Of a stretch of 64,000 nt of DNA, positions 33,163 to 44,153 are shown piece by piece. The notes under the pieces are model-generated. The model was not told the DNA's origin, did not search any database, and worked only from the letters and a program-made list of their open reading frames with translations. The stretch is from Burkholderia pseudomultivorans. GTDB lineage: Bacteria; Pseudomonadota; Gammaproteobacteria; Burkholderiales; Burkholderiaceae. A program made the position numbers and the translations under genes. The stretch lies in assembly GCF_001718415.1 (NCBI RefSeq), contig NZ_CP013377.1, positions 992,001 through 1,056,000 of the forward strand. Direction: 5' to 3'. Position 1 is the stretch's first letter. Each line of letters starts with the position of its first letter.

Positions 33163-34041
33163 ATGAGGCTGGACGACGAAAGAGAAAGCGTGAACGTCGA
33201 GGATCGCCGCGGCGCCGGCGGCTTCGGCGGCGGTCGGGCGACGATCGGCATCGGCACGATCGTGGTCGCGCTGGCCGCGTCGTATTTCTTCGGGATCGAC
33301 CCGCGCGTGGTGCTCGAAGGCGCATCGGCGCTGCAGGGCCGGCAGCAGCAGGCGCAGCCGGCGCCCGCGCAGCGCCAGGGCGAACCCGCAACCGATTCCG
33401 GCGCGGTCTTCACGCGCAAGGTGCTCGGCAACATCGAGCGCACCTGGACGAGCATCTTCACGTCCCAGCTGCATGCGCAATACGCACCGCCGAAGCTCGT
33501 GATGTTCACGAACTCGACGCCGACCGCATGCGGCACGGGGCAGACCGCGATGGGCCCGTTCTACTGTCCGGCCGACCGCAAGGTGTACATCGATCTCGGC
33601 TTCTACGACGAACTGCGCAAGCGCTTCGGCGCCGGCGGCGATTTCGCGCAGGCCTACGTGATCGCGCACGAGGTCGGCCACCACGTGCAGAACCTGCTCG
33701 GCATCTCCGACAAGGTCGACGCGGCGCGCCGGCACGCGAGCCAGGCGCGCTCGAACGCGCTGTCGGTGCGGATGGAACTGCAGGCCGACTGTTTCGCGGG
33801 CGTATGGGCGAACAACGCGCAGCGCGCGAACCAGCGGCTGATCGAGCCGGGCGACTTCGAGCAGGGCCTGAAGGCGGCCGCGGCGATCGGCGACGATCGC
33901 CTGCAGCAGCAGGGGCAGGGCTATGTCGTGCCGGAAAGCTTCACGCACGGCACCAGCGACCAGCGCGTGTACTGGCTGCGGCGCGGGATGGAGTCGGGCG
34001 AACTGAGCGCCTGCGACACGTTTGCCGCGAACGCGCGCTGA
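33163..34041 (+). CDS. YpfJ-type neutral zinc metallopeptidase
   Basis: 292 residues. A Gly-rich N-terminus (GAGGFGGGRATIG) precedes one membrane segment (about 28-44, IGTIVVALAASYFFG), then a Gln-rich linker and a zinc peptidase domain with HEVGH at 169-173 (VIAHEVGHHVQNLLG) and a downstream ELQADCFAGVWA that supplies the third zinc ligand. The family (YpfJ, KPN_02809-type) is of unknown substrate; anchoring puts the domain in the periplasm. AGGGAGGGG precedes the ATG. It stands alone. Confidence 0.92.
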   Translation: MRLDDERESVNVEDRRGAGGFGGGRATIGIGTIVVALAASYFFGIDPRVVLEGASALQGRQQQAQPAPAQRQGEPATDSGAVFTRKVLGNIERTWTSIFTSQLHAQYAPPKLVMFTNSTPTACGTGQTAMGPFYCPADRKVYIDLGFYDELRKRFGAGGDFAQAYVIAHEVGHHVQNLLGISDKVDAARRHASQARSNALSVRMELQADCFAGVWANNAQRANQRLIEPGDFEQGLKAAAAIGDDRLQQQGQGYVVPESFTHGTSDQRVYWLRRGMESGELSACDTFAANAR

Positions 34042-34112
34042 CGCGCGCCGGCGGGCGGTGGCGGTGCGCCGAGGTCCGTCCGGGCCGTGCGCCGCGCTGC
34101 CCGCCGCAACGA

Positions 34113-34130
34113 TTTGCCGATTTGTGCTCA
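34113..34130. promoter_or_regulatory. Shared regulatory box A, before luxR
   Basis: TTTGCCGATTTGTGCTCA, one of four near-identical boxes in this cluster, 72 bases before the LuxR-type gene. It is followed immediately by a perfect nine-base dyad (CCGGCGCAG/CTGCGCCGG, 34131-34150). Consensus with the others is TTTGCCGATTTGnGcTa. Confidence 0.6.
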
Positions 34131-34201
34131 CCGGCGCAGTCCTGCGCCGGTAGGCTGGCCCGACCTTCGACGCGTCCGTCCGCCAGCCGATCTCACCGAC
34201 C

Positions 34202-34936
34202 ATGCCGACCTCATCCGAACCCGCCGACCAGGCGGCCGCCGACTGGCGGCGCGCGCTGCGCGCGTGCGTGGACGCGTTCGACGCGTTCGCGAGCCCGTCC
34301 GCGATCGTGTTCTACCGGCTCGACGCGAGCGGGGAGCCGGCCGATTTCGAGCTGTTCGGAATGCCGGAAGCGATGCATCGCACTTATGTCGCGCGTTACC
34401 GGATGCTCGACCCGCTGCATCCGTCCCGCTGCGCGGCCGGCGAACGCGCGGTCGTCACGCTGTCTTCCGAACTGCCCGACGAGCGTCGCGACGCGTCCGC
34501 GTACTGGACCCGCTTCCTGCGGCGACACGATGTTGCCGATGTCGTCGAAATCTGGCTGCGCGACGCCGGGCGAACGGTCGGCGCGTTTTCGCTGCTGCGC
34601 TTCGACGGGCGCGCTGCAGCGCGAGGCGGCGACGGCGCGAGCGCGCGGTTCGCGCCCGGCGAGATCGATGCGCTCGCGCGCCTGCAGCCGGTCGCCGAAG
34701 CGGCGCTGGGCCCGTTGCTGCGGGCGCGGCGCGGGATTCACCGGATCGAATGCGAAGCGCGCCTGACCTATCGCGAGGAGCAGATTGCCCGCCTCGTGCG
34801 CGACGGCCGCTCGAACAAGGAGATCGCGCGCGATCTCGCGCTCGGCCAGCCGACGATCAAGACGCATCTGATGCGCATGTATCGCAAGCTCGGCGTGTCG
34901 AATCGCACCGAACTGGTCGGCGCGTTGTTTCTTTAG
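34202..34936 (+). CDS. LuxR-family transcriptional regulator
   Basis: 244 residues. The first 170 form a divergent effector region (PSAIVFYRLDASGEPADFEL, RYRMLDPLHPSRCAAGE) without a recognised autoinducer domain or receiver. The last 65 residues are a LuxR/GerE helix-turn-helix: LTYREEQIARLVRDGRSNKE, then IARDLALGQPTIKTHLMRMY and RKLGVSNRTELVGAL. It is the first gene of the aldehyde dehydrogenase/aminotransferase cluster and has one copy of the shared box in its own promoter, so it could regulate itself and the other box-bearing genes. Confidence 0.9.
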   Translation: MPTSSEPADQAAADWRRALRACVDAFDAFASPSAIVFYRLDASGEPADFELFGMPEAMHRTYVARYRMLDPLHPSRCAAGERAVVTLSSELPDERRDASAYWTRFLRRHDVADVVEIWLRDAGRTVGAFSLLRFDGRAAARGGDGASARFAPGEIDALARLQPVAEAALGPLLRARRGIHRIECEARLTYREEQIARLVRDGRSNKEIARDLALGQPTIKTHLMRMYRKLGVSNRTELVGALFL

Positions 34937-35075
34937 ACGGGCGCGGTTCGGGTCGTCGTTCACGTCGGACGAATGCGCGGCGCGGCGAAGCCGCGAAGGA
35001 CCACGCGCGCCGGCGCAAATCACGGAATCATCCGACCATACGACAAAAACCGTCCTCCGTCCCGTTGCCCTACGC

Positions 35076-35092
35076 GCTGCCAATTTGCGCTA
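35076..35092. promoter_or_regulatory. Shared regulatory box B, before aldehyde dehydrogenase
   Basis: GCTGCCAATTTGCGCTA, aligning with box C at 14 of 17 positions. It lies 88 bases before the aldehyde dehydrogenase start and about 20 bases before a possible -10 (GATACA at 35112). Confidence 0.6.
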
Positions 35093-35179
35093 ACTGCCGC
35101 CCGGCGCGCTCGATACAGTGGTGCGACGCCCGCGTGCTCCGATGCACGCGGTCCAGCCACGACACACATCGAGACGCCC

Positions 35180-36682
<1,503 letters not shown>

Positions 36683-36742
36683 CGCGCGACACGCCCCCGA
36701 CATCCGGATACCCGATCCGACCATCCGAAAGTGGAGACTGCG

Positions 36743-38083
36743 ATGAGCTACAACGAAGCGAAATTCTGGCACCCGATGCTGCATCCGAACGAAATGAAAC
36801 GCCGCAAGCCGATCCGCATCGTGCGCGGCGACGGCTGCTACGTGTTCGACGAACAGGGCAAGCAACTCGTCGACGGCGTCGCGGGCCTGTGGAACGTGAA
36901 CGTCGGGCACAACCGCAAGGAAGTGAAGGACGCGATCGTGCGCCAGCTCGACGAGCTCGAATATTTCCAGCTGTTCGACGGCATCTCGCATCCGCGCGCG
37001 GAAGAACTGTCGAAGCTGCTGATCGACATGCTCGAGCCGGAAGGAATGCGCCGCGTGCTGTACAGCTCGGGCGGCTCCGATTCGATCGAGACCGCGCTGA
37101 AGATCGCGCGCCAGTACTGGAAGGTGCGCGGACAGGCCGACCGCACCAAGTTCATCTCGTTGAAGCAGGGCTATCACGGCACGCATTTCGGCGGTGCGTC
37201 GGTGAACGGCAATACGGTGTTCCGCCGCAACTACGAGCCGAACCTGCCGGGCTGCTTCCACGTCGAGACGCCGTGGCTCTATCGCAATCCGTTCACGCAG
37301 GATCCGGAGGAACTGGGCCGGATCTGCGCGGAACTGCTCGAGCGCGAAATCCAGTTCCAGAGCCCGGACACGGTCGCCGCGTTCATCGCCGAGCCGATCC
37401 AGGGTGCGGGCGGCGTGATCGTGCCGCCGGCCAATTACTGGCCGCTGGTGCGCGAGGTGTGCGACCGCTACGGCGTGCTGCTGATCGCCGACGAGGTCGT
37501 GACGGGCTTCGGCCGCAGCGGCAGCCTGTTCGGCAGCCGCGGCTGGGGTGTGCGCCCGGACATCATGTGTCTCGCGAAGGGCATCTCGTCGGGCTATGTG
37601 CCGCTCGGCGCGACGGCCGTGAACGCGCGGATCGAGGACGCCTTCGCGCAGAACGCGGACTTCGGCGGCGCAATCATGCACGGCTATACGTACGCAGGCC
37701 ACCCGGTCGCGTGCGCGGCCGCGATCGCGAGCCTCGACATCGTCGTGAAGGAAGACCTGCCGGCGAACGCGGCGAAGCAGGGCGCGTATCTGCTCGAAGC
37801 GCTGCAGCCGTTCGCGGAGCGCTTCGCGGCGGTCGGCGAGGTGCGCGGCAAGGGCTTGATGCTCGCGCTCGATCTCGTCGCGGACAAGACGACGCGCGAG
37901 CCGATCGACCCGCTGTCCGGCTACGCGAACGCGGTCGCGGAAGTCGCACGCGAGCAGGGCGTGCTGGTGCGCCCGGTCGGCACCAAGATCATCCTGTCGC
38001 CGCCGCTCGTGATCCAGCGCGAGCAGCTCGACCGGATCGTCGACGCGCTGGCGGCCGGCTTCGAGGCCGTGCCGTTCGCGTGA
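36743..38083 (+). CDS. Class III PLP-dependent aminotransferase
   Basis: 446 residues from MSYNEAKFWH, with GTGGAG before the ATG. Omega-aminotransferase type: LYSSGGSDSIETALKIARQY, KQGYHGTHFGGASVNG, AEPIQGAGGVIVPP, Asp250 (LLIADEVVTGFGRSG) for the PLP nitrogen and Lys279 (MCLAKGISSGYVPLGA) as the Schiff-base lysine. Such enzymes transfer the terminal amino group of beta-alanine, GABA, putrescine or other amines to pyruvate. Together with the preceding aldehyde dehydrogenase it converts an amine to a carboxylate. The specific substrate cannot be read from the sequence. Confidence 0.93.
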   Translation: MSYNEAKFWHPMLHPNEMKRRKPIRIVRGDGCYVFDEQGKQLVDGVAGLWNVNVGHNRKEVKDAIVRQLDELEYFQLFDGISHPRAEELSKLLIDMLEPEGMRRVLYSSGGSDSIETALKIARQYWKVRGQADRTKFISLKQGYHGTHFGGASVNGNTVFRRNYEPNLPGCFHVETPWLYRNPFTQDPEELGRICAELLEREIQFQSPDTVAAFIAEPIQGAGGVIVPPANYWPLVREVCDRYGVLLIADEVVTGFGRSGSLFGSRGWGVRPDIMCLAKGISSGYVPLGATAVNARIEDAFAQNADFGGAIMHGYTYAGHPVACAAAIASLDIVVKEDLPANAAKQGAYLLEALQPFAERFAAVGEVRGKGLMLALDLVADKTTREPIDPLSGYANAVAEVAREQGVLVRPVGTKIILSPPLVIQREQLDRIVDALAAGFEAVPFA

Positions 38084-38137
38084 CGCGCGACCGGTCGCGA
38101 CGCGAACCGCGCGGGCGGCAGGACCGCCGCTCGCCGG

Positions 38138-38154
38138 TTTGCCGATTTGCGCTA
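38138..38154. promoter_or_regulatory. Shared regulatory box C, before APC permease
   Basis: TTTGCCGATTTGCGCTA, the copy closest to the consensus. It lies 55 bases after the aminotransferase stop and 157 bases before the permease start. It is followed by ACCGGATTATTTTGCCTG, whose CCGGAnTTTT element also follows box D. Confidence 0.6.
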
Positions 38155-38310
38155 TGACCGGATTATTTTGCCTGCGTATTTTTCGACATCGAACGAGAGT
38201 GCTTTGCATGGAACCGGCGCGCGTGTGGAAGCACGCCTGCCGGTCGACAACGGTGCAAGTGACCCGGGCGGACGCCGACGCGCCGACCCGGGTCGATACA
38301 GGAGACAAGC

Positions 38311-39813
38311 ATGTCGGGAACGTCAGGATTGACGAACGCCGCGAGCGGCACGTCCGGCGATGCGCCGGCCGAGGCAGGCGGCGGCGCGGTATTGAAGGCG
38401 GGTGCGGTCGGTTTTCCGACCGCGCTGGCCAGTGCAGTGGGCCTCATCATGGCCAGTCCGGTGATCCTCACCGCGACGTCGGGCTTCGGGATGGGCGGCT
38501 GGGCATTCGCGGTCGCGATGATCATCGCGTTCGTGATGATGCAGGCGCAGGCGACCACCTTCTCGGAAGCCGCCGCGATGCTGCCGACGGCCGGCTCGGT
38601 TTACGATTACCTGTCGTGCGGGCTCGGCCGCTTCTGGGCGATCACCGGCACGATTTCCGCGTATTTCCTCGTGCACGTGTTCGCCGGCACCGCGGAGACG
38701 ATCCTGAGCGGCATCATGGCGCTCGTCAATTTCGAGTCGCTGAATGCCGCCTTCGAGAAGCACAACAGCTCGTGGCTGGTCGGCGTCGGCCTCGTGGTCA
38801 CGTTCGCGATCACCAACATCATCGGCATCAAGGTGTTCAGCAAGCTCGAGATCGTGCTGACGGCCGGCATGTGGCTGTCGCTGATGATCTTCGCGATCCT
38901 CGGGCTCGCGGCCGCGCCGGCCGTGCATCTCGACGGCTGGTTCGGCGGCTCGGAAGTCGGCACGTCGGTGCCCGCCGTGCTGTCGCTGGTCGGGATGGCG
39001 ATGTTCATGTTCGTCGGCTGCGAATTCGTCACGCCGCTCGCGCCGGAGATGAAGGCGCCGGGCCGCACGATTCCGCGCGCGATGGCGCTCGGCCTGGTCG
39101 GCGTCGCGGTCTGCATGTTCCTGTACGGCGCGGCGATCCGCCGCCAGGTCGCGAACGTGCCGGTGAGCGCCGACGGCCTCACGCATCTGCTCGACACGCC
39201 GGGCGCGATTCCGGCATTCGCGCTGCAGGTGCTGGGCCCGTTCGGACGCATCTGGTTCGGCGTCGCGTTCCTGTGCGCGGGCGCCGCGACGATCAATACG
39301 CTGATGGCCGGGCTGCCGCGCATCCTGTACGGAATGGCGATCGACGGTGCGCTGCCGCGCTGCTTCGCCTACCTGCACCCGCGCTTCAAGACGCCGGTGG
39401 TCGGCATCGTCGCGGCGGCGGTCGTGCCGATCTTCCACGCGTGGCTGATCAACGGCAACCTCGACAGCATTCTGCATCTGGTGCTCGCCGCGACCTGCGC
39501 GTGGGGCACCGCGTACCTGCTCGTCACCGCGTCGGTCGTGATGCTGCGCATCCGTCGGCCGGACCTGCCGCGCCCGTACCGTTCGCCGCTGTTTCCGCTG
39601 CCGCAGATCGTATCGAGCGTCGGCATCGTGCTCGCGATCTGGTACATCACGCCGCCGGGCATGAATGCGCGCGACATCTACGTGCCGTTCGGCGCGATGC
39701 TCGGGCTCACTGCGCTGTATGCGCTGTTCTGGTCGGTCGTCGTGCAGCGCCGGCATCCGTTCAAGCCGGTGCCGGTCGAGGAAGTGCTGCGCAACGAACA
39801 CGTCGCATCATGA
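38311..39813 (+). CDS. APC-superfamily amino acid/amine permease
   Basis: 500 residues with a 35-residue soluble Gly/Ala-rich start and about 12 membrane segments (for example FPTALASAVGLIMASPVILT, WAFAVAMIIAFVMMQAQATT, GTISAYFLVHVFAGTAETIL). The AAMLPTAGSVYDYLSCGLGR segment and the internal SVPAVLSLVGMAMFMFVGCE fit APC permeases. It probably imports the amine or amino acid used by the preceding enzymes. Its last codons overlap the following gene (ATGA). Confidence 0.92.
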   Translation: MSGTSGLTNAASGTSGDAPAEAGGGAVLKAGAVGFPTALASAVGLIMASPVILTATSGFGMGGWAFAVAMIIAFVMMQAQATTFSEAAAMLPTAGSVYDYLSCGLGRFWAITGTISAYFLVHVFAGTAETILSGIMALVNFESLNAAFEKHNSSWLVGVGLVVTFAITNIIGIKVFSKLEIVLTAGMWLSLMIFAILGLAAAPAVHLDGWFGGSEVGTSVPAVLSLVGMAMFMFVGCEFVTPLAPEMKAPGRTIPRAMALGLVGVAVCMFLYGAAIRRQVANVPVSADGLTHLLDTPGAIPAFALQVLGPFGRIWFGVAFLCAGAATINTLMAGLPRILYGMAIDGALPRCFAYLHPRFKTPVVGIVAAAVVPIFHAWLINGNLDSILHLVLAATCAWGTAYLLVTASVVMLRIRRPDLPRPYRSPLFPLPQIVSSVGIVLAIWYITPPGMNARDIYVPFGAMLGLTALYALFWSVVVQRRHPFKPVPVEEVLRNEHVAS

Positions 39814-40388
39814 AGGCCGTGCTTGCCCGCGGGCGCACGGTGCCCGCGCCGCCGCCGGCCGGCCACCGCCCCGGCGCAATCGCCGCGCGCGTGCTCGCCG
39901 ACCTGCGCGCCGTGCGCGACGCCGACGGCGCAGGCGCCCGGCTGCCGAACGGCGTGCGCGTCAGTGTCGCGGAGCAGGTCGATCGCCAGTTCCTGATGCA
40001 TACGGTCAGCGTGAAGCTGACGACTGCCGCGCACGGTCCGGCCGCGTCCGGCCATGCGCGCGTGCGGCAGACCGGCTGGTTGCGGCGCACGGGTGTGCAG
40101 GCAGTCGCCGCTCCTGGATGCGACCCTGCATTCGAGCGGACCGTTGCGACGCTGCTGGCGGACGCTGCGCTGGCCGACGCGCTGCGCCCGCTGCACCTGG
40201 CCGACTGCGCGATCGACGCGTGCGACGGCCGCTGGACGCTCGCCATCGTGCCGTTCGGCGGCAGCGAGGTGGTGAACCGGATGCCGTCGTTTCGCCGCTA
40301 CGTGCGCCTGATCGACGAGCAGGCCGACGCGCTCTCGGCTGCCTGTCTCGCGTTCGAAACTGCACTACGCAGGATTTTGCGCGGTTAA
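39810..40388 (+). CDS. DUF3156-like protein coupled to the permease
   Basis: 192 residues from MKAVLARGRT, starting inside the permease stop (39810-39813). Central strands RVSVAEQVDRQFLMHTVSVK, a Cys-containing region (AAPGCDPAF, LADCAIDACDGRWTL) and the C-terminal PFGGSEVVNRMPSFRRYVRL make an unusual soluble fold without membrane segments. It recalls the DUF3156 family found beside APC permeases in Burkholderia and Pseudomonas. The coupling suggests an accessory role for the transporter. Function unknown. Confidence 0.7.
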   Translation: MKAVLARGRTVPAPPPAGHRPGAIAARVLADLRAVRDADGAGARLPNGVRVSVAEQVDRQFLMHTVSVKLTTAAHGPAASGHARVRQTGWLRRTGVQAVAAPGCDPAFERTVATLLADAALADALRPLHLADCAIDACDGRWTLAIVPFGGSEVVNRMPSFRRYVRLIDEQADALSAACLAFETALRRILRG

Positions 40389-40456
40389 GCTGTGGCGTTG
40401 CGTGCCGCGCGAATCCGGCGGCCGCGAACGGGATCAGGGTTTTACCGGAGACGCCG

Positions 40457-41395
40457 ATGTTGTTCCAGTCACGCTCACACGAAGACGTGCACGACCACGG
40501 GCTCGCGATCGCGGGCTGGCATCAGGTCTACCGCCAGATGACGCCGGGCCGCTTCAAGGGCACCGTCACGCAGGTGCTGTACGACGATTTCCACTTCTTC
40601 CGCGAGACGACCAACCGGCGCGTCGCGCAGACGGGCCTCGCGCCGCGCGGGCGCACGTCGCTCGCGGTGCCGCTGTCCGTGCCGCTGGCGGGCACCTTCC
40701 AGGGCCAGCCGGTCGACGGCTATGCACTGCTCGCGCTGCGCGCCGGCGAGGATTTCGAGTTCCATACGCCGGAAGGGATGGGGCTGGTCGGGATCAGCGC
40801 CGCGTCGGACATGGTCGACGAGCTGTGCGAAGCCGAATTCGGCGCGGCCGGCGCACGCAAGCTGCGGCACGTGACGCGGCTGTCGGACACGCAGGGCGTC
40901 GCGCTCGGCGCGCGGCTGTCGTCGCTGATCGACGACGCGCAGCGCAACCCGGGCTGCCTCGAATACGCGGCCACGCGCAAGATGTTTCGCGACGCGATGC
41001 TCGGCATGTTCCTCGACGCGCTCGACCAGGGCATCGGCGTCGAACGCCGCGACATCACGCATGCGACGTACAGCGACATCGTGAGCCGCTGCGAGAAGCA
41101 CCTGCGAGACCGACCCGAGGAACCCGTCACCGTGCTCGAACTGTGCCGCGCGCTGCGGTGCAGCCGCCGCACGCTGCAGACGAGCTTCCAGCGCGTCGCC
41201 GACGTCACGCCGGTCGGCTATCTGCGCACGATCCGGCTGAACGCGGTGCGGCGCCTGCTGCGCACGACATCCGCGCAGCAGCTCGGCGTCGGCGAAGCCG
41301 CCGCGAGCTGGGGCTTCACGCACCTCGGCTATTTCGCGCGCGAGTATCGCGACCTGTTCGGCGAGCTGCCTTCGCAGACCTTGCGTCCCGAATGA
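40457..41395 (+). CDS. AraC-family regulator (EutR-like)
   Basis: 312 residues from MLFQSRSHED. A long N-terminal effector domain (to about 215) is followed by two helix-turn-helix motifs (VTVLELCRALRCSRRTLQTS and GVGEAAASWGFTHLGYFARE), ending YRDLFGELPSQTLRPE. The overall arrangement resembles the ethanolamine regulator EutR. It is the last gene on the permease side and has no box of its own, making it a candidate for the protein that reads the shared boxes. Confidence 0.88.
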   Translation: MLFQSRSHEDVHDHGLAIAGWHQVYRQMTPGRFKGTVTQVLYDDFHFFRETTNRRVAQTGLAPRGRTSLAVPLSVPLAGTFQGQPVDGYALLALRAGEDFEFHTPEGMGLVGISAASDMVDELCEAEFGAAGARKLRHVTRLSDTQGVALGARLSSLIDDAQRNPGCLEYAATRKMFRDAMLGMFLDALDQGIGVERRDITHATYSDIVSRCEKHLRDRPEEPVTVLELCRALRCSRRTLQTSFQRVADVTPVGYLRTIRLNAVRRLLRTTSAQQLGVGEAAASWGFTHLGYFAREYRDLFGELPSQTLRPE

Positions 41396-41420
41396 CGCAC
41401 GCGCGCCGCGCGCTTCACCG

Positions 41421-41437
41421 TTTGCCGATTTGAGATA
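41421..41437. promoter_or_regulatory. Shared regulatory box D, before porin
   Basis: TTTGCCGATTTGAGATA, identical to box C in its first 12 bases. It lies 93 bases before the porin start, and is followed by GAGGCCGGAATTTTCGCTGG, which shares the CCGGA and TTTT elements with the downstream flank of box C. Confidence 0.6.
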
Positions 41438-41529
41438 GAGGCCGGAATTTTCGCTGGATAGAGTCCTGTCACCCACATCGACAACACCATCGATCTGCAC
41501 TGCGAATCGATGACCACAGAGGACGGGAC

Positions 41530-42738
41530 ATGAAAATCGGACGACGAGTGGCGGCCGCGGCGGCGACGCTGGGCTGCATGCACGCGCATGCGCAGACCTC
41601 GGGCAGCGTGACGCTGTACGGCACCGTGGACACCGGCATCATCTATTCGACGAACCAGCAGTTCACGCGCGCCGACGGCAGCACGGGCGGCGGCCATGCG
41701 TGGCAGATGGGCGGCGGCAACCTCGTGCCGTCGCGTTTCGGCTTCCAGGGCGCCGAGCCGCTCGGCGGCGGGCTCGACGCGGTGTTCACGCTCGAGCAGC
41801 AGTTCCTGTCGGCGAACGGGCAGGCGCTGCAGGGCGGCACGGCGTTCAGCCGGCAGGCGTGGGTCGGGCTGCGCCAGGACGGGATCGGTACGCTCGGCCT
41901 CGGCCGGCAGTACGATTCGTACACCGACATGCTCGGCGCGTATGTGTCGAGCAACAACTGGGCGACGCCGTACGGCTCGCATCTCGGCGACGTCGACAAC
42001 CTGAACGCCGCGTTCAACTTCAACAACGCGGTGAAATTCACCAGCACCGATTTCCACGGCCTCACGTTCGGCGGCACATTCAGCTTCGGCGGGCAGGCCG
42101 GCGACTTCTCCGCGAAGCGCGGCTATGCGCTCGCCGCGACGTACAACCGCGCGCCCGTGGCACTCTCGGTCGGCTACCTGAACCTGCGGCAGCCGCTCGA
42201 CGCGGCGCTCGGCGGCGCGAGCGGCTATATCGGCGATTTCGCGTGCAGCAATCCGGGCGCGATGTACTGTCTGCTGCAGGCGGCGCGCTCGATGCGCGCG
42301 TTCGGCGCAGGCGGCTCGCTGACGGTCGGCGCGGCGACGCTCGCGCTGACCTATACGCATACGCGGCTCGACGACAGCCGCTATTTCTCGACGGACGCGC
42401 AGCCGCGCCCGCAGGCGTTCACGTTCGACATCGGCGAGCTGAACGCCACGTATATGTTCACGCCGGCGCTGCAGGGCGGCGTCGCGTATGTCTTTAACGC
42501 CGCGCATACCGACGGGCGCGGCACGACGCGCTTCCATCAGGTGAACCTCGGCGCGAACTACAGCCTGTCGAAGCGCACCGCGCTGTATGCGGTCGCGATC
42601 GGCCAGATCGCGAGCGGAACGGGGCTCGGCACCGACGCGAACGGCAATGCGGTGAACTATGCGCAGATTCCGGTGCTCGCGAACAGCAATTCGAACCGGC
42701 AGCTTGCGGTGATGGGCGGGATCCGGATGAATTTCTGA
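41530..42738 (+). CDS. General bacterial porin (Gram_porin type)
   Basis: 402 residues. Signal peptide MKIGRRVAAAAATLGCMHAH ending AHA before QTSGSVTLYG, then the 16-strand porin pattern: GSVTLYGTVDTGIIYSTNQQ, SRFGFQGAEPLGGGLDAVFT, SRQAWVGLRQDGIGTLGLGR, ending VMGGIRMNF with the usual terminal Phe. Porins of this family are trimeric outer-membrane channels for small solutes. It shares the regulatory box with the permease and the aldehyde dehydrogenase, so it probably supplies the same substrate across the outer membrane. Confidence 0.92.
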   Translation: MKIGRRVAAAAATLGCMHAHAQTSGSVTLYGTVDTGIIYSTNQQFTRADGSTGGGHAWQMGGGNLVPSRFGFQGAEPLGGGLDAVFTLEQQFLSANGQALQGGTAFSRQAWVGLRQDGIGTLGLGRQYDSYTDMLGAYVSSNNWATPYGSHLGDVDNLNAAFNFNNAVKFTSTDFHGLTFGGTFSFGGQAGDFSAKRGYALAATYNRAPVALSVGYLNLRQPLDAALGGASGYIGDFACSNPGAMYCLLQAARSMRAFGAGGSLTVGAATLALTYTHTRLDDSRYFSTDAQPRPQAFTFDIGELNATYMFTPALQGGVAYVFNAAHTDGRGTTRFHQVNLGANYSLSKRTALYAVAIGQIASGTGLGTDANGNAVNYAQIPVLANSNSNRQLAVMGGIRMNF

Positions 42739-42853
42739 ATCGCCGACGCGCGGTTGCGCGTGCGTCGCGCGTCGTTCCGGCCCCCTGCGAAGTGCGCGCA
42801 AACGCGCGAAAATGGCGGTTTTGCGTATTCAAGCGCTTCACAGGGGAGAAGTC

Positions 42854-44071
42854 ATGTCGGATTTGGCATCGTCCATGCCGCGTCCCGCGGACGTCAATGC
42901 GAAATCGCTCGCGGTCGCGGCGATCGCGATCGTTGTCGGTGCAACCTGCCTTGCGCGCGTCGCTGACGCGCGGATCGCCGCACTGTTCGTCGTCGGCGCG
43001 CTGCTCGGCGTCACGCTGTATCACGCGGCGTTCGGCTTCACGTCCGCATGGCGCGTGTTCATCGCTGACGGTCGGGGCGCCGGCCTGCGCGCGCAGATGG
43101 TGATGCTCGCGATCGGCACCGCGCTGTTCTTTCCGGTGCTCGCGGCCGGCACGTTGTTCGGCAAGCCCGTGACCGGGCTCGTGTCGCCCGCGGGGACGTC
43201 GGTCGTCGTCGGCGCGTTCCTGTTCGGGATCGGGATGCAGCTCGGCGGCGGGTGCGCATCGGGCACGCTGTATACCGTCGGCGGCGGTTCGACGCGGATG
43301 ATCGTCACGCTCGCCGCGTTCGTCGCCGGCTCGGTGATCGCAACTGCGCACATGCCGTTCTGGACGGCGCTGCCGTCGCTGCCACCGGTCTCGGTCGTCA
43401 AGTCGTTCGGCGCGCTGCCGGCGCTCGCGGGCAGCTGGCTGCTGTTCGCGGCGATTGCGGCGCTCACCGTCGTCGTCGAAAAGCGGCGCCACGGGCGGCT
43501 CGTCGCGCCCGAACTGCGCGCCAATGCATCCGCGCGCTGGCTCTACGGGCCGTGGCCGCTGATCGGCGGCGCCGTCGCGCTCGCGGTGCTCAACTTCGCG
43601 ACGCTCGCACTGTCCGGCCGGCCGTGGGGCGTCACGTCCGCGTTCGCGCTGTGGGGCGCGAAGCTTGCCGCGGCGCTGGGCATCGACGTCGCAAGCTGGC
43701 CGTACTGGACCGCGAAAGCGAACGCGGCCGCGCTCGCTGCGCCGATCACGCGCGACGTGACGTCGATGATGGACATCGGCATCGTGATCGGCGCGATGTT
43801 CGCCGCGTCGCTCGCGGGACGCTATGCGCCGGTGTGGCGCGTGCCGCTGCGCTCGCTCGCGGCGGCCGTCGTCGGTGGTCTGCTGCTCGGCTACGGCGCG
43901 CGGCTCGCGTACGGCTGCAATATCGGCGCGTATTTCAGCGGGATCGTGTCGGGCAGCCTGCACGGCTGGCTGTGGCTCGTCGCCGCGTTTGCCGGCAACG
44001 TGATCGGCACACGCCTGCGGCCGTGGTTCGGGCTCGAGGTGGAGCGCGTGCCGCGCGCGTCGGGCTGCTGA
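42854..44071 (+). CDS. YeeE/YedE-family sulfur transporter
   Basis: 405 residues with about ten membrane helices in two repeats. The conserved Cys motifs are GGGCASGTLYTVGGG (about residue 134) and AYGCNIGAYFSGI (about residue 356), which in YeeE/TsuA proteins pass thiosulfate or sulfur relays. GGGGAGAAG precedes the ATG at 42854. It stands alone; no TusA/YeeD gene is adjacent, although long YeeE proteins often act with one. Confidence 0.88.
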   Translation: MSDLASSMPRPADVNAKSLAVAAIAIVVGATCLARVADARIAALFVVGALLGVTLYHAAFGFTSAWRVFIADGRGAGLRAQMVMLAIGTALFFPVLAAGTLFGKPVTGLVSPAGTSVVVGAFLFGIGMQLGGGCASGTLYTVGGGSTRMIVTLAAFVAGSVIATAHMPFWTALPSLPPVSVVKSFGALPALAGSWLLFAAIAALTVVVEKRRHGRLVAPELRANASARWLYGPWPLIGGAVALAVLNFATLALSGRPWGVTSAFALWGAKLAAALGIDVASWPYWTAKANAAALAAPITRDVTSMMDIGIVIGAMFAASLAGRYAPVWRVPLRSLAAAVVGGLLLGYGARLAYGCNIGAYFSGIVSGSLHGWLWLVAAFAGNVIGTRLRPWFGLEVERVPRASGC

Positions 44072-44153
44072 ACGCGTCGCGCGTCCCGGCGGGCGTGCGC
44101 TCGGGGCGCATGGCGACGCGCGCTCGTGTGCGCGCCGCGGATGTGAAAGGGCG

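Noticed and set aside
34131..34150. Nine-base dyad CCGGCGCAG/CTGCGCCGG considered as terminator of the metallopeptidase
   Set aside because: There is no T-run and only a two-base loop; it lies directly after regulatory box A, so an operator role is as likely. It is noted only with box A.
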